64,000 bases of DNA from Nocardia albiluteola (GCF_018860155.1 NZ_JAHKNI010000020.1:1-64000); one strand, 5' to 3'; positions 8,765 to 17,694 are shown, counted from the first letter of the stretch. Numbers and translations: made by a program. The notes: generated from the sequence alone by a model not told the origin.

Positions 8765-9874
8765 CTATTCCTCGCCCAGGCGGATATCGACCAGGCGAGC
8801 CAGGACCGAGCGGTGGTAGCCGGGGCTGCCCAGGCCGAGTTGATCGGCCTTGGCGCGCTTGAGGTACAGGTGCACCGGATACTCCCAGGTCATTCCGATG
8901 CCGCCGTGCAGCTGGACGGCTTCCTCGGCGGCCTTGACGGCGACGTCCGCGCAATAGGCCGCAGCCACCGCGGTACCCACGGGAATGTCGGGGTCGCCCG
9001 TCGCGATCACGCCCGCGGCATAGCGGGAGCTGGCCGCCGCCATCTCCATCTCGACAAACAGGTCGGCGAGGCGATGTTTGAGCGCCTGGAATCCGCCGAC
9101 CACGCGGCCGAATTGGCGGCGCATCTTCAGATAGTCGACGGTGGTTTCCAGACACCACTCGGCAAGACCGGCCTGTTCCGAAGCCAGCAGTGCCGCACCG
9201 GTTTCCAGGCCCTCCTGCAGAGCCGCGACGCCCGCGCCCGCGGGAACGACGACCTGACCCGCGCCCGATTCGATGACGACATCGGCGAGCGGGCGTGTCA
9301 TGTCCAGCGAGATCACCGGGGTGATGATGGCGGCGGTGGCGGGAATCGCGTGAATCTCGGTGCCGGAGGAGGTTTCGACCGCGGCCAGCAGCATGTCGGC
9401 GTCCAGGACGCCCGCGACGCTGGTCGCACGGCCGGACACCCGTCCGGCGTCGTCCGTCCAGAACAACGGGACACCGGCCGCGGTGGCCGCGGTGAAGGGC
9501 GCGAGCAATGCGGCCGTCGTCCGGCCCTCGGCGACAGCGCCGACCAGGCCGGAGTCACCGGCAAGCAGTACGGTGGCGGCGATGACGCTGCTGGTGAGGA
9601 AGGGCACAGGGGCGACGAAGCGCCCGAGCTCCTCGAGCACCACGGCGGCGTCGCGGGCGGAACCGCCTGCGCCGCCCCGGTTTTCGGGAATGAGCAGCCC
9701 GGCCAGGCCGAGGTCCTGGGCCAGAGCCTTCCACAGGCCGGCGGTGAGCGTGCGGTCGCCTTCGTAGGCTCGGGCCACCATTCCCGGATCGCAGTTGGCT
9801 TCGAGCAGATCGCGCACCGTGCGCCGCAGGGCGGTCTCGATGTCGGTGTCGAGCAGCAGGATGTCCTCGCTCAT
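8765..9874 (-). CDS. Acyl-CoA dehydrogenase family protein (small paralogue)
   Basis: 369 residues, somewhat short for an acyl-CoA dehydrogenase. The N-terminal helical domain (LGLAGLLIPENRGGAGGSA) and the C-terminal domain (FQALKHRLADLFVEMEMA, then EEAVQLHGGIGMTWEYPVHLYLKRAK) are clear, while the middle beta domain is poorly conserved. Such short partners often pair with a full-length ACAD as an alpha2beta2 FadE heterotetramer in steroid and side-chain degradation. Its ATG overlaps the stop of the upstream dehydrogenase by 4 bases (ATGA), supporting a complex with that gene product. Confidence 0.88.
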   Translation of the reverse strand: MSEDILLLDTDIETALRRTVRDLLEANCDPGMVARAYEGDRTLTAGLWKALAQDLGLAGLLIPENRGGAGGSARDAAVVLEELGRFVAPVPFLTSSVIAATVLLAGDSGLVGAVAEGRTTAALLAPFTAATAAGVPLFWTDDAGRVSGRATSVAGVLDADMLLAAVETSSGTEIHAIPATAAIITPVISLDMTRPLADVVIESGAGQVVVPAGAGVAALQEGLETGAALLASEQAGLAEWCLETTVDYLKMRRQFGRVVGGFQALKHRLADLFVEMEMAAASSRYAAGVIATGDPDIPVGTAVAAAYCADVAVKAAEEAVQLHGGIGMTWEYPVHLYLKRAKADQLGLGSPGYHRSVLARLVDIRLGEE

Positions 9875-11058
9875 CGGGCCAGGTCCTTCCAGGCGATGTC
9901 CTTGTCCCCGCGGGCTTCGACCGGCAGACCCAGCACCCGCTCGGCGACGATATTGCGCATGATCTCCGAGGTGCCGCCCTCGATGGAATTGCCCTTGGCG
10001 CGCAGGTAGCGGTAGCCAGGGCTGCGCCCGGCGAAGTCGACCCGTTCGGTGCGCACCATGGTCCAGTCGTCGTAGCGCAGGCCCTGTTCGCCGAGGATCT
10101 CCAGTTCGAGCCCGGCCAGCTGTTGATTGGAGCGCGCGAAAGACAGTTTGAGCGCGGAACTTTCGGGGCCGGGCTGCCCGCCGGAGACCCGTTGCCGCAT
10201 TCGGGTGGCGGCCAATCGCCCGGCTTCGGCCTCGACCCACAGCCGCAGCATCCGGTCGTGCAATTCCGGGGTGTGCCTGTCCGGGTTGCTCCGCCAGGTG
10301 CGGGCGACCGCGCCGAGCACGCCGCTCTCGCGGGGCACCGCACGCCCGCCGATCGAGACACGCTCGTTGTTGAGCGTGGTGGTGGCGACGCGCCAGCCCT
10401 CCCCCTCCTGGCCGAGGCGGTGCGCGTCCGGAATGCGTACATCGGTGAGGAAGACCTCGTTGAACTCCGCCTCACCGGTGATCTGGCGCAGCGGCCGGAC
10501 ATCGACGCCGGGATCGGTCATATCGCAGAGGAAGTAGGTCAGGCCCGAATGCTTGGGGCGGCTCGGGTCGGTGCGGGCGACCAGGATCGCCCACTGCGCT
10601 TTGTGCGCCACCGACGTCCACACCTTCTGCCCGTTGACGATCCAGTCGTCGCCGTCCCGCACGGCCCGGGTGGAGACCGCGGCCAGATCCGATCCGGCGC
10701 CTGGTTCGCTGAACAGCTGGCACCAGATCTCCTCGCCGGCCCACAGCGGGCGCAGGAAACGCCGCTGCTGTTCGGGCGTGCCGAAGGCCAGGATGGTGGG
10801 CGCGGCCATGCCGAGGCCGATGCCGTTGACCTCGGCGTTGTTTCCGGGGGCTCCGGCCTGGTCGAACAGTTCGTCGACGAAGGGCTGAAGTTCCCGCTCC
10901 ACTCCGAGACCGCCCGAGCCGAGCGGGAAGTACACCCAGGCCAGCCCGGAGTCGAAGCGGGCGCGGTGGAAGGTCACCGCGTCGGTGGTGCGCGGATCAT
11001 GTTCTGCGAGTAGTGATTCCACCCGCCCGCGGAGGTCCTCGCGAACCGTGTCGGTCAT
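9871..11058 (-). CDS. Acyl-CoA dehydrogenase family protein (large paralogue)
   Basis: 395 residues. Middle domain motifs are CQLFSEPGAGSDLAAVSTR and GQKVWTSVAHKAQWAILVAR; the C-terminal part has RAKGNSIEGGTSEIMRNIVAERVLGLP, the usual FAD-binding tail. It overlaps its neighbours by 4 bases on each side (kinase gene upstream, short ACAD downstream), so translation is coupled along the operon running from 15132 down to 8765. A heteromeric complex with the short paralogue is likely by family precedent. Substrate chain type cannot be read from sequence. Confidence 0.9.
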   Translation of the reverse strand: MTDTVREDLRGRVESLLAEHDPRTTDAVTFHRARFDSGLAWVYFPLGSGGLGVERELQPFVDELFDQAGAPGNNAEVNGIGLGMAAPTILAFGTPEQQRRFLRPLWAGEEIWCQLFSEPGAGSDLAAVSTRAVRDGDDWIVNGQKVWTSVAHKAQWAILVARTDPSRPKHSGLTYFLCDMTDPGVDVRPLRQITGEAEFNEVFLTDVRIPDAHRLGQEGEGWRVATTTLNNERVSIGGRAVPRESGVLGAVARTWRSNPDRHTPELHDRMLRLWVEAEAGRLAATRMRQRVSGGQPGPESSALKLSFARSNQQLAGLELEILGEQGLRYDDWTMVRTERVDFAGRSPGYRYLRAKGNSIEGGTSEIMRNIVAERVLGLPVEARGDKDIAWKDLAR

Positions 11059-12110
11059 AGGTTCTTCTCCCTCACAGCGGCGATTCCGGCCCGCAGCAGC
11101 GGTTCGACGGCATCGCCGATGGCCTCGAAGCCGGAGCCCACGGTCTGGCCGTGGAGGTAGCGATAGTGGATGCCCTCGAGGATGGCGGCAAGTTTGAAGG
11201 CCGCCAGCCCCAGATAGAAGCCGAGATGCGCCAGGTCGCGGCCGGAATGGCGGGCGTATCGGTCGAGCATGTCGGATTCACCGAGATACCCGGGCGCGTC
11301 GGACACGTCGCTGACCGCGGTGATGCCCAGTTCGCTGCCGAGTCGCTGGTACAGCAGCAGGAGCGCGACATCGGTAAGGGGATCACCCACAGTGGCCATC
11401 TCCCAGTCGATGACGGCCACGACCCGATCGTCGGCGGCGATCAGGACGTTGTCGAGTCGGTAGTCGCCGTGCACGATGCCATCCGGCGACTGCTCGGGTT
11501 GGCGCACCGCGAGCAGGGTGAACAGCTCCTCGGCGCCCGGCAGCTCGCGCGAGTAGGACGCGTCCAGCTGCTTCTTCCAGCGGTGCACCTGACGTTCCAG
11601 GAATCCGTGCGGCCGCCCGAAGTCCGCCAGTCCCACCCCCGCCGGATCGACGGAGTGCAGCGCGGCGAGTGCCTCGATCATGCCGGTCGAAATCGCCTGT
11701 ACCCGTGTCGGTCCCAGAGCCGCGAGCTCGGATGCTGTCCGATAGGGCGTGCCCGCAACGTTTTCCATGAGATAGAAGGGTGCGCCCAGGATGTCGGCAT
11801 CGGTACACAGCGCGTAGGTGCGCGGGACCGGGACATCGGTGTCGGCCAGTGCGCTCATCACGCGGAATTCGCGCCCCATGTCGTGTGCGGTCGCCAGCAC
11901 ATGACCGAGTGGCGGGCGACGCAGAATCCATTGCGAGGCACCGTCACTCACCGCATAGGTGAGGTTGGATCGGCCACCGGCGATCAGTCGGCCGGTGAGC
12001 GGCCCGGCGCTCAGGTCGGGCCGGGTGGCAGCCAGCCAGGTCGCCAGCCGCTCCAGATCCAGACCCGGCAGTCTACCGACCGCTTCCGCGCCGGTGTAGC
12101 GGCCGCTCAT
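11055..12110 (-). CDS. APH-fold phosphotransferase (ACAD10/11 kinase-domain type)
   Basis: 351 residues of the choline-kinase/aminoglycoside-phosphotransferase fold: glycine-rich entry IAGGRSNLTYAVSDG, the catalytic loop VHGDYRLDNVLIA (HGDxxxxN) and the metal-binding VIDWEMATVGDPLTDV. This subgroup is the kinase module of ACAD10 and ACAD11 and is related to the LvaA kinase of levulinate catabolism, which phosphorylates 4-hydroxyacyl-CoA. Lying inside an acyl-CoA dehydrogenase operon, it is far more likely to phosphorylate an acyl intermediate than an antibiotic. It touches MaoC (TGATG, 1-base overlap) and the dehydrogenase gene (4 bases). Confidence 0.88.
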   Translation of the reverse strand: MSGRYTGAEAVGRLPGLDLERLATWLAATRPDLSAGPLTGRLIAGGRSNLTYAVSDGASQWILRRPPLGHVLATAHDMGREFRVMSALADTDVPVPRTYALCTDADILGAPFYLMENVAGTPYRTASELAALGPTRVQAISTGMIEALAALHSVDPAGVGLADFGRPHGFLERQVHRWKKQLDASYSRELPGAEELFTLLAVRQPEQSPDGIVHGDYRLDNVLIAADDRVVAVIDWEMATVGDPLTDVALLLLYQRLGSELGITAVSDVSDAPGYLGESDMLDRYARHSGRDLAHLGFYLGLAAFKLAAILEGIHYRYLHGQTVGSGFEAIGDAVEPLLRAGIAAVREKNL

Positions 12111-12562
12111 CAGGGCACCAGCAGGGCGACGGACTCGGCCACGCAGGCCGGTTTGGCCGCGCCCTCGATCTCGACCGTGACCCGGCTGACCGCCTGGTAT
12201 CCCATGGTCGCGGGTGTCAGCGACACCAGTTCCACGCCCGCCCGGAGGCGGGAGCCGACGGGCACCGGGGCGGGGAAGCGGACCTTGTTGGCTCCGTAGT
12301 TGACTCCCATCGACAGCCCCTCGACGGTGTACACGCTCGCGGTGAGCATGGGCAGCAGCGACAGGGTGAGGAAGCCGTGGGCCACGGTGGTGCCGAACGG
12401 CCCAGCGGCGGCGCGCTCCGGGTCGACGTGGATCCACTGATGATCACCGGTGGCGTCGGCGAACCGGTTGATCTGTTCCTGGGTCACGGTGTGCCACTCG
12501 CCGTAGCCGAGGTGGGTGCCGACGGCCTTCTCCAGTTCGGGCAAGCCCTGAAATACCTGCAT
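12110..12562 (-). CDS. MaoC family dehydratase
   Basis: A 150-residue hot-dog-fold hydratase. The hydratase 2 motif appears as FADATGDHQWIHVDPERA, with the catalytic Asp and His, followed by GPFGTTVAHGFLTLSLLP. This family hydrates enoyl-CoA to 3-hydroxyacyl-CoA or dehydrates 3-hydroxyacyl thioesters. Placed between the FabG-like reductase and the kinase and acyl-CoA dehydrogenase genes, it would supply the hydration step after dehydrogenation. The start is the first ATG after AGGATCGC. Confidence 0.9.
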   Translation of the reverse strand: MQVFQGLPELEKAVGTHLGYGEWHTVTQEQINRFADATGDHQWIHVDPERAAAGPFGTTVAHGFLTLSLLPMLTASVYTVEGLSMGVNYGANKVRFPAPVPVGSRLRAGVELVSLTPATMGYQAVSRVTVEIEGAAKPACVAESVALLVP

Positions 12563-12593
12563 GGGTTGCGATCCTCTCGATTGCGTTGTCGGC

Positions 12594-13355
12594 CTAGTTC
12601 GTCGGTCCGCCGGCCACGTAGATGACCTGGCCCGACACGAATCCCGCGCCCTCGCTCACCAAGAACGAGACGGTGTGCGCGATGTCCTCGGGCTTTCCCG
12701 AACGCGCCACCGGAATCTGGGAGATGAGGGCCTTCTTGAAGTCCTCGAAGTCGACCCCCATCCGTGCTGCGGTGGCCTGGGTCATATCGGTCTCGATGAA
12801 GCCCGGCGCCACCGCGTTGGCCGTGATGCCGAACTTGCCGAGTTCGAAGGCGAGCGTCTTGGTGAAGCCCTGCAGCCCGGCCTTGGCCGCCGAGTAGTTG
12901 GCCTGGCCGCGGTTGCCCAGTGCCGAGGTGCTCGAAAGGCTCACGATGCGACCGAAACCCGCGTCGACCATGTGGCGCTGTACCGCTTTCGAACACAGGA
13001 AGGCACCGCGCAGGTGCACGCCCATGACGGCGTCCCAGTCCGCGACGGTCATCTTGAACAGCAGGTTGTCACGCAGAATACCGGCATTGTTGACCAGCAC
13101 GGTCGGCGGGCCGAGTTCGGCGACCACCCGCTCGACGGCCTGGTCCACCGCGCTTTCGTCGGATACATCCGCGCCGGCCGCCAGGGCCCGGCCACCGGCG
13201 GCCACGATCTCATCGACGACGGGTTTGCAGGCCGCCTCGTCCAAATCCAGGACCGCCACGGCCATTCCGTCGGCCGCGAGTCGGCGTGCGACGGCGGCGC
13301 CGATGCCGCGTGCCGCGCCGGTGACCAGTGCTACCCGTTGTGTTTCGTTGCTCAT
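12594..13355 (-). CDS. SDR family 3-oxoacyl reductase (FabG-like)
   Basis: 253 residues: NAD(P)-binding GAARGIGAAVARRL, the NNAG motif, catalytic Ser in SLSSTSALGNRGQ and YSAAKAGL with Tyr and Lys, then APGFIETDMTQ. It is a classical FabG-type short-chain dehydrogenase, which interconverts 3-hydroxyacyl and 3-oxoacyl thioesters. In this catabolic operon it probably oxidises the 3-hydroxyacyl-CoA made by the MaoC enzyme. AGGAGAACACC precedes the ATG. About 30 bases separate it from maoC. Confidence 0.9.
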   Translation of the reverse strand: MSNETQRVALVTGAARGIGAAVARRLAADGMAVAVLDLDEAACKPVVDEIVAAGGRALAAGADVSDESAVDQAVERVVAELGPPTVLVNNAGILRDNLLFKMTVADWDAVMGVHLRGAFLCSKAVQRHMVDAGFGRIVSLSSTSALGNRGQANYSAAKAGLQGFTKTLAFELGKFGITANAVAPGFIETDMTQATAARMGVDFEDFKKALISQIPVARSGKPEDIAHTVSFLVSEGAGFVSGQVIYVAGGPTN

Positions 13356-13379
13356 GGTGTTCTCCTGGGTCGAGTCGGA

Positions 13380-14387
13380 TCAGGCCGACGGGGTGTAGAC
13401 CACGCGTCCGACGGTCTTGCCGTCGGCGAGGCGTTGGATGCCATCGGCGATGTCCGCCAAGGCCAGTCGTTCGGTGACCAGCGGGCGGATGGAGCCTGCG
13501 GCGGCGAGCTCGGTCAGTGCTCGATGGCACTGCGCGACCGCGGCCGGGTCGTAGGCGTTGTAGAGACCCCAGTGCAGGCCGACGATCGAATAGTTCTTGA
13601 TCAATGCGTGATTCAGTGTGGCGCTTTGGATCTCGCCACCCGCGAAGCCGACGACCAGGATCCGGCCCTCGAAGGCGATGCATTTCGTCGAGCGTGCGTA
13701 GGTCTCGCCCCCGACCGGGTCGTAGACGACGTCCGCACCCCGATTGTCGGTGACCTGCTTGACGACCTCGACGAAGTCCTCGCTCCACCGGTCCACGACC
13801 ACATCGGCACCGAGTTCTCGTGCGTACTCGGCCTTTTCGGGACCGCCGACCACGCCGATCACCCGGGCCCCGGCGGCCTTGCCGAGCTGGATCGCGGCAC
13901 TGCCCACGCCACCGGCGGCGGCATGCACCAGCAGGGTCTCCCCCGCTCTCAGCGCAGCGCGGCGATGCAAGCCGAACCAACCCGTCTGGTAGCCGATGAA
14001 CAGCGCGGACGCTTCCGCGTCGTCCAACTCCGCCGGCGCGGCAAAGGTTTGAGCCGCTTCCATCAGCGCGTACTCGGCGAATCCGCCGGAGGGCAGCGAG
14101 CAGCCGCCGAGGACGCGGTCGCCGACGGCGAATCCGGTGACCTCGGCGCCCACGGCCACCACCTCACCGCACAGCTCGACACCGGGCGTGAACGGGAGCG
14201 GCGGCTTCACCTGATAGAGGCCCCGGCACATGAGCACATCGGGGAAGTTCGCTGCCGCGCCGGTGACCTGGACGACCAGCTGGCGCGGGCCCGGTTCCGG
14301 GCGGTCGACGGCGTCCAGGCGCAATACCTTTCCCGGCTCGCCGAGTTCGTGGACGCGCCAGGCCTGCATTCGCGCCAACTCAGACAC
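13380..14387 (-). CDS. NADPH:quinone oxidoreductase family MDR protein
   Basis: 335 residues of the zinc-free QOR group: QVTGAAANFPDVLMCRGLYQ in the catalytic domain, LVHAAAGGVGSAAIQLGKAAG as the cofactor loop, and a C-terminal PLVTERLALADIADG segment. Members reduce quinones or enoyl thioesters with NADPH. The GTG at 14387 overlaps the end of the upstream SDR gene by 8 bases; an internal ATG at 14369 (MQAWRVHELGE) is an alternative start. It belongs to the long operon running down to 8765. Confidence 0.86.
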   Translation of the reverse strand: MSELARMQAWRVHELGEPGKVLRLDAVDRPEPGPRQLVVQVTGAAANFPDVLMCRGLYQVKPPLPFTPGVELCGEVVAVGAEVTGFAVGDRVLGGCSLPSGGFAEYALMEAAQTFAAPAELDDAEASALFIGYQTGWFGLHRRAALRAGETLLVHAAAGGVGSAAIQLGKAAGARVIGVVGGPEKAEYARELGADVVVDRWSEDFVEVVKQVTDNRGADVVYDPVGGETYARSTKCIAFEGRILVVGFAGGEIQSATLNHALIKNYSIVGLHWGLYNAYDPAAVAQCHRALTELAAAGSIRPLVTERLALADIADGIQRLADGKTVGRVVYTPSA

Positions 14388-15132
14388 CGCCGGTGAGGGT
14401 GATGCCGCCGTCGATCACGAGCAGCTGGCCGGTGATCCAGGCGGCGTCCGCGGAGAGCAGGAAGGCGACCACGCTGCCGATGTCCTCCGGCACACCCAGC
14501 CGTTTCAGCGGGTACGCTGCCGCGACCTTCTCCTCCCGGCCTTCGTAGAGGGCGCTGGCGAACTGGGTCTTCACCACCGCGGGGGCCACGGCGTTCACAC
14601 GGATGTCCGGGCCGAGTTCGGCGGCCAGCTCCTGGGTGATGTGGGTCAGCATGGCCTTGCTGGAACCGTAGAAGCCGATGCCGGGCGCGGGCTTGAGGCC
14701 GGCGACCGAGGAGACGTTCACGACCGAGCCGCCGTGTTCTTTCATCCATCCCTGGTACGCCTGCTGCACCCACGACAGCGCCGCAAGGCAGTTGACCTCC
14801 ACGATCTTTCGGGCGGCGTCGAGCGACAGCTCCACCATCGGGCCGAATACCGGGTTGATGCCGGTGTTGTTCACCAGCAGGTCGGCGCTGCCGAAGGTTT
14901 CGACGGCCCGCTTGACGGTCTCGGCCTGATGCGCCGCATCGTCGGCGCGCCCCGCCACGGCCAGTGCCTTGGACGGTCCGCCCAGGGCGACGACCGCTTC
15001 GTCGAGCGCTTCCTGCTTGCGGGCGGTGATGACGACCCGCGCGCCCTCGTCCACCAGGCGCTGCGCGATGCCGAGGCCGATGCCCCGGCTGGCGCCGGTG
15101 ACAATGGCGGTCTTGCCTTCGAATCTGTTCAC
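14380..15132 (-). CDS. SDR family oxidoreductase, first gene of the long operon
   Basis: 250 residues with GASRGIGLGIAQRLV, an NNTGINP motif where most SDRs have NNAG, the catalytic VSSVAGLKPAPGIGFYGSSK stretch and a C-terminal DGGITLTGGV. A clear paralogue lies at 20317-21081 and has the same NNTGINP change. The GTG follows AAAGGA. Palindrome C is about 200 bases upstream, so this gene seems to lead the operon SDR, QOR, FabG, MaoC, kinase and the two dehydrogenases. Confidence 0.88.
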   Translation of the reverse strand: MNRFEGKTAIVTGASRGIGLGIAQRLVDEGARVVITARKQEALDEAVVALGGPSKALAVAGRADDAAHQAETVKRAVETFGSADLLVNNTGINPVFGPMVELSLDAARKIVEVNCLAALSWVQQAYQGWMKEHGGSVVNVSSVAGLKPAPGIGFYGSSKAMLTHITQELAAELGPDIRVNAVAPAVVKTQFASALYEGREEKVAAAYPLKRLGVPEDIGSVVAFLLSADAAWITGQLLVIDGGITLTGGV

Positions 15133-15336
15133 GGACAGGTCCTTTCGTTGTTCAGGGGCTTACGACAGGCGTTCGAGCACCATGGCCATCCGAAGAACTT
15201 ACTAAGCGCTTATTTTCCTCCGCCACCATGCTTGACGCGCACGTTCCGGTCAAGACCGTCAACCCATGATCGGCCATGTGATATGCCACACAGTTTTCAC
15301 GAAAGCAGTGGTCACACACTGCAAATCAACGCGATA

Positions 15337-15360
15337 TTGAAGTCGGATTCAGATTATGCA
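15337..15360 (+). promoter_or_regulatory. Shared palindromic operator, copy C
   Basis: Arms are TTGAAGTCGG and TCAGATTATG around a two-base centre. It lies in the gap between the tetR gene ending at 15414 and the start of the seven-gene operon at 15132, about 205 bases before that start. Confidence 0.65.
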
Positions 15361-15413
15361 ATCCGTCACGACCGCTATCTGCCCTGCCGTCCGGCGTGGT
15401 GCCTGAGTACGGT

Positions 15414-16094
15414 TCAGCTGCCGGTGGATTCGATCCGAGCGGCATTGATCCAGAGCCGGGTGACCGTTCGCACCAGCTCGTCGACCGAGTGTTCCTCACC
15501 GAGTACATAGGTGTAGTACGCCATCCGGCCCACCATGCCCGACAGCGCCCGAGCGGCCTGCTGCGGATCCAGTTGCGGGTCGGCCAGGCCACGCTCCTGG
15601 AGCTGCGCGAGCGAGCGCGCGTTCCGATCGCAGAACGCGCGGCTGCGGCGACGGCGCAGCTCACGGAACTTGGGGTCGATGGCGGCGACCTGCTCGAGGA
15701 TCGCCATCAGCTTCGCATTGCGTTTGTACGCCTCGAAATACGCCCGATTACTGGCTTCGATGACCGCCGCAGGCGAGGCCTCGTCGCCGCTCAGCCGCGG
15801 CATGCCCGGATGCAGGAGTTCGCTCTGCGCCTGGTCCAGGACCGCGTGCAGGATCTCCTGCTTGCCGGCGAAGTAGGTGTAGAACGAGCCTGTGGACAGC
15901 TTGGCCTCCGACGCTATGTCGGCCAGACGCGCCTCCAGGTAGCCATCGCGTTCGAACACCGTCCGCGCCGCGACCACCAGAGCGGTGCGGGTGCGCACCC
16001 CGCGCGGCGTACTGGGCGGTTCCCTCAGTATCGAGGTGTCGGCCAGCGGCGGAATCTCCTCCGCCGCGACACCGTCCCCGGCCGTCGTGGTCAT
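15414..16094 (-). CDS. TetR family transcriptional regulator
   Basis: 226 residues with a TetR helix-turn-helix (TALVVAARTVFERDGYLEA, then LADIASEAKLSTGSFYTYF) and a helical C-terminal domain. It is a close paralogue of the TetR at 17056-17694: both contain RTRTAL, FERDGYL, GSFYTYF, AYKRNA and a C-terminal LW(I/V)NA. GGGAGGT precedes the ATG. It is transcribed in the same direction as the operon starting at 15132 and could itself lead that transcript, with palindrome C in between. Confidence 0.9.
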   Translation of the reverse strand: MTTTAGDGVAAEEIPPLADTSILREPPSTPRGVRTRTALVVAARTVFERDGYLEARLADIASEAKLSTGSFYTYFAGKQEILHAVLDQAQSELLHPGMPRLSGDEASPAAVIEASNRAYFEAYKRNAKLMAILEQVAAIDPKFRELRRRRSRAFCDRNARSLAQLQERGLADPQLDPQQAARALSGMVGRMAYYTYVLGEEHSVDELVRTVTRLWINAARIESTGS

Positions 16095-16140
16095 AGCTAC
16101 CTCCCTCTCGGGCTCGCGCGTCCGCGCCGATCACACGGCG

Positions 16141-16956
16141 TTATCCGGCGGCCAGCAGCCCGGCTTGGTATCGACGCATGCCGCTCAGCCACTTCTCGTA
16201 GTCGGCGCCCTTGCGGCGGTACATCTCGAGCACCTCGGGGTGGGGCAGGATGAGGAAACGCTCGTCGTCGACCGCTTCCAACACGAGGTCCGCGACGACG
16301 TCCGGCGCGAGGACGGCACCGGCGGAGGTCACCGCCCTGGTGGCCGCCTCGCCAAGTCGGTCTCCCGAGTTCTCCCCTGCGCGCAGCAGTTTCGTCTCGA
16401 CACCCATCGGGCACAGGCAGCTGACCCGAATTCCCTTGTCGCCGTAGGTGACCGAGAGCCACTCGGCGAATCCCACCGCGGCATGCTTGGTCACCGAGTA
16501 GGCAGCCGAACCGATCTGGGTCAGCAGGCCTGCCGCCGAGGCGGTGCCGATGAAGTAGCCCTCGCCGCGTTCCAGCCAGCCCGGCACGAGCAGGCGGGCG
16601 GCCCGCACATGGGCGGTGACGTTGACGTCGATCGTGGTCGCCCAGGCCATATCGTCACCGAGGCCGACCGGCCCACCGACGCCCGCGTTCGCGAAATACA
16701 GGTCCACCGGGCCGAATTCGGCCTCGGCACGCTCGATGATCCCACGGATCTCGCCCTCGTCGGAGACGTCGGCACCGGTGGCCACCGCCTCGCCGGGACT
16801 GTTCTCCGGAATCAGAGCGACGACAGCCTCGGCGGCCGCGCGGTCCAGATCGGCCACCACCACGCGCGCGCCGGCCTCCACCAGGCGCAGTGCGATCGCA
16901 CCGCCGATACCGCCGCCGCCACCGGTGACCACCGCAGTCCTGCCCGCGACCTTCAC
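16141..16956 (-). CDS. SDR family oxidoreductase
   Basis: 271 residues: VVTGGGGGIGGAIALRLVEA at the cofactor site, NAGVGGP in the NNAG position, catalytic GTASAAGLLTQIGSAAYSVTK and a longer C-terminal region typical of the SDR group near steroid and lipid genes. GTG 16956 was chosen because GGAGAAG lies at good spacing; the open frame extends to 17025 through palindrome D. It is followed after 46 bases by the tetR gene at 15414-16094, so the two may be co-transcribed. Confidence 0.88.
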   Translation of the reverse strand: MKVAGRTAVVTGGGGGIGGAIALRLVEAGARVVVADLDRAAAEAVVALIPENSPGEAVATGADVSDEGEIRGIIERAEAEFGPVDLYFANAGVGGPVGLGDDMAWATTIDVNVTAHVRAARLLVPGWLERGEGYFIGTASAAGLLTQIGSAAYSVTKHAAVGFAEWLSVTYGDKGIRVSCLCPMGVETKLLRAGENSGDRLGEAATRAVTSAGAVLAPDVVADLVLEAVDDERFLILPHPEVLEMYRRKGADYEKWLSGMRRYQAGLLAAG

Positions 16957-16991
16957 GTATCTTCTCCTTCCGAGCCTTCCCCCCGCACGAA

Positions 16992-17015
16992 ACTTGAATC
17001 CTACGTCAATTTCAA
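16992..17015 (-). promoter_or_regulatory. Shared palindromic operator, copy D
   Basis: On the minus strand the arms are TTGAAATTGA and TAGGATTCAA around a two-base centre; the outer five bases on each side are perfectly palindromic. It lies 36 bases upstream of the SDR start at 16956. Confidence 0.72.
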
Positions 17016-17055
17016 GTTTCGGCAAGGACAGGCCCGGACGGTCAGGAGCGCACCA

Positions 17056-17694
17056 CTATTCGGACTTCAGTTGCAGCGCGTTGACCCACAGCTGGGTCAG
17101 CGTGGCGACCAGCTTCTCGAACGCGATGCGCTGGTTCTGCACGAAGACGATGTAGGCCATGCGGCTGACCATCACAGACAGTGCCTGCGCTGTGATCAAC
17201 GGATCGAGATCGGCGCTGGCGAGGCCTGATTCCTGTAGCTCGCGAATCGTCTTGGCATTGCGCTGCACGAACGCCTTGTTGCGCTCCAGCCGCAGCTTCC
17301 GGAAGCCCTCGTTGATCTGGGTGACCTGTTCGAACACCCCCATCAAGCGCGCATTGCGCTTGTAGGCCAGCAGATATTCGCGATTGGCGGCCTCGATGAG
17401 GTCGCGTGCGTCGGTGACACCGGTGCGCGCCCGCACGTGCGGGTGCAGCATCTCCTCCTGCACCTGCTCGACGACGGCAGTGAAGATTTCTTCCTTGCTG
17501 TCGAAGTAGGTGTAGAAGGACCCCGCGGCGGTGCCCGCCGCCTTGGAGATGTCGGCGATCTTCGCGTCGAGGTAGCCATCGCGCTCGAAGACTTCCCGCG
17601 CCGCGGCGACCAACGCGGTGCGCGTGCGCTCGCCGCGCTTCGTGCGCGGGGGAATTCGACGAGGCTCGGCCTCGCTCGCAACGGGTTCGGACAC
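17056..17694 (-). CDS. TetR family transcriptional regulator
   Basis: 212 residues. The helix-turn-helix is TALVAAAREVFERDGYLDA followed by IADISKAAGTAAGSFYTYF; the C-terminal domain has LLAYKRNARLMGVFEQVTQI. It is a paralogue of the regulator at 15414-16094. The start is the GTG at 17694 or the adjacent TTG at 17697; neither has a strong ribosome site. It is divergent from the acyl-CoA ligase gene, with palindrome E in the shared gap, which makes it a good candidate to bind that operator. Confidence 0.9.
   Translation of the reverse strand: MSEPVASEAEPRRIPPRTKRGERTRTALVAAAREVFERDGYLDAKIADISKAAGTAAGSFYTYFDSKEEIFTAVVEQVQEEMLHPHVRARTGVTDARDLIEAANREYLLAYKRNARLMGVFEQVTQINEGFRKLRLERNKAFVQRNAKTIRELQESGLASADLDPLITAQALSVMVSRMAYIVFVQNQRIAFEKLVATLTQLWVNALQLKSE

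Noticed and set aside
11055..12110. Aminoglycoside resistance phosphotransferase
   Set aside because: The APH fold is present, but the gene is translationally coupled to MaoC and acyl-CoA dehydrogenase genes and belongs to the ACAD10/11-type kinase group.
12561..14396. 611-codon plus-strand frame
   Set aside because: It is opposite the FabG-like and QOR genes, has no family features, and arises from codon bias of the real genes.
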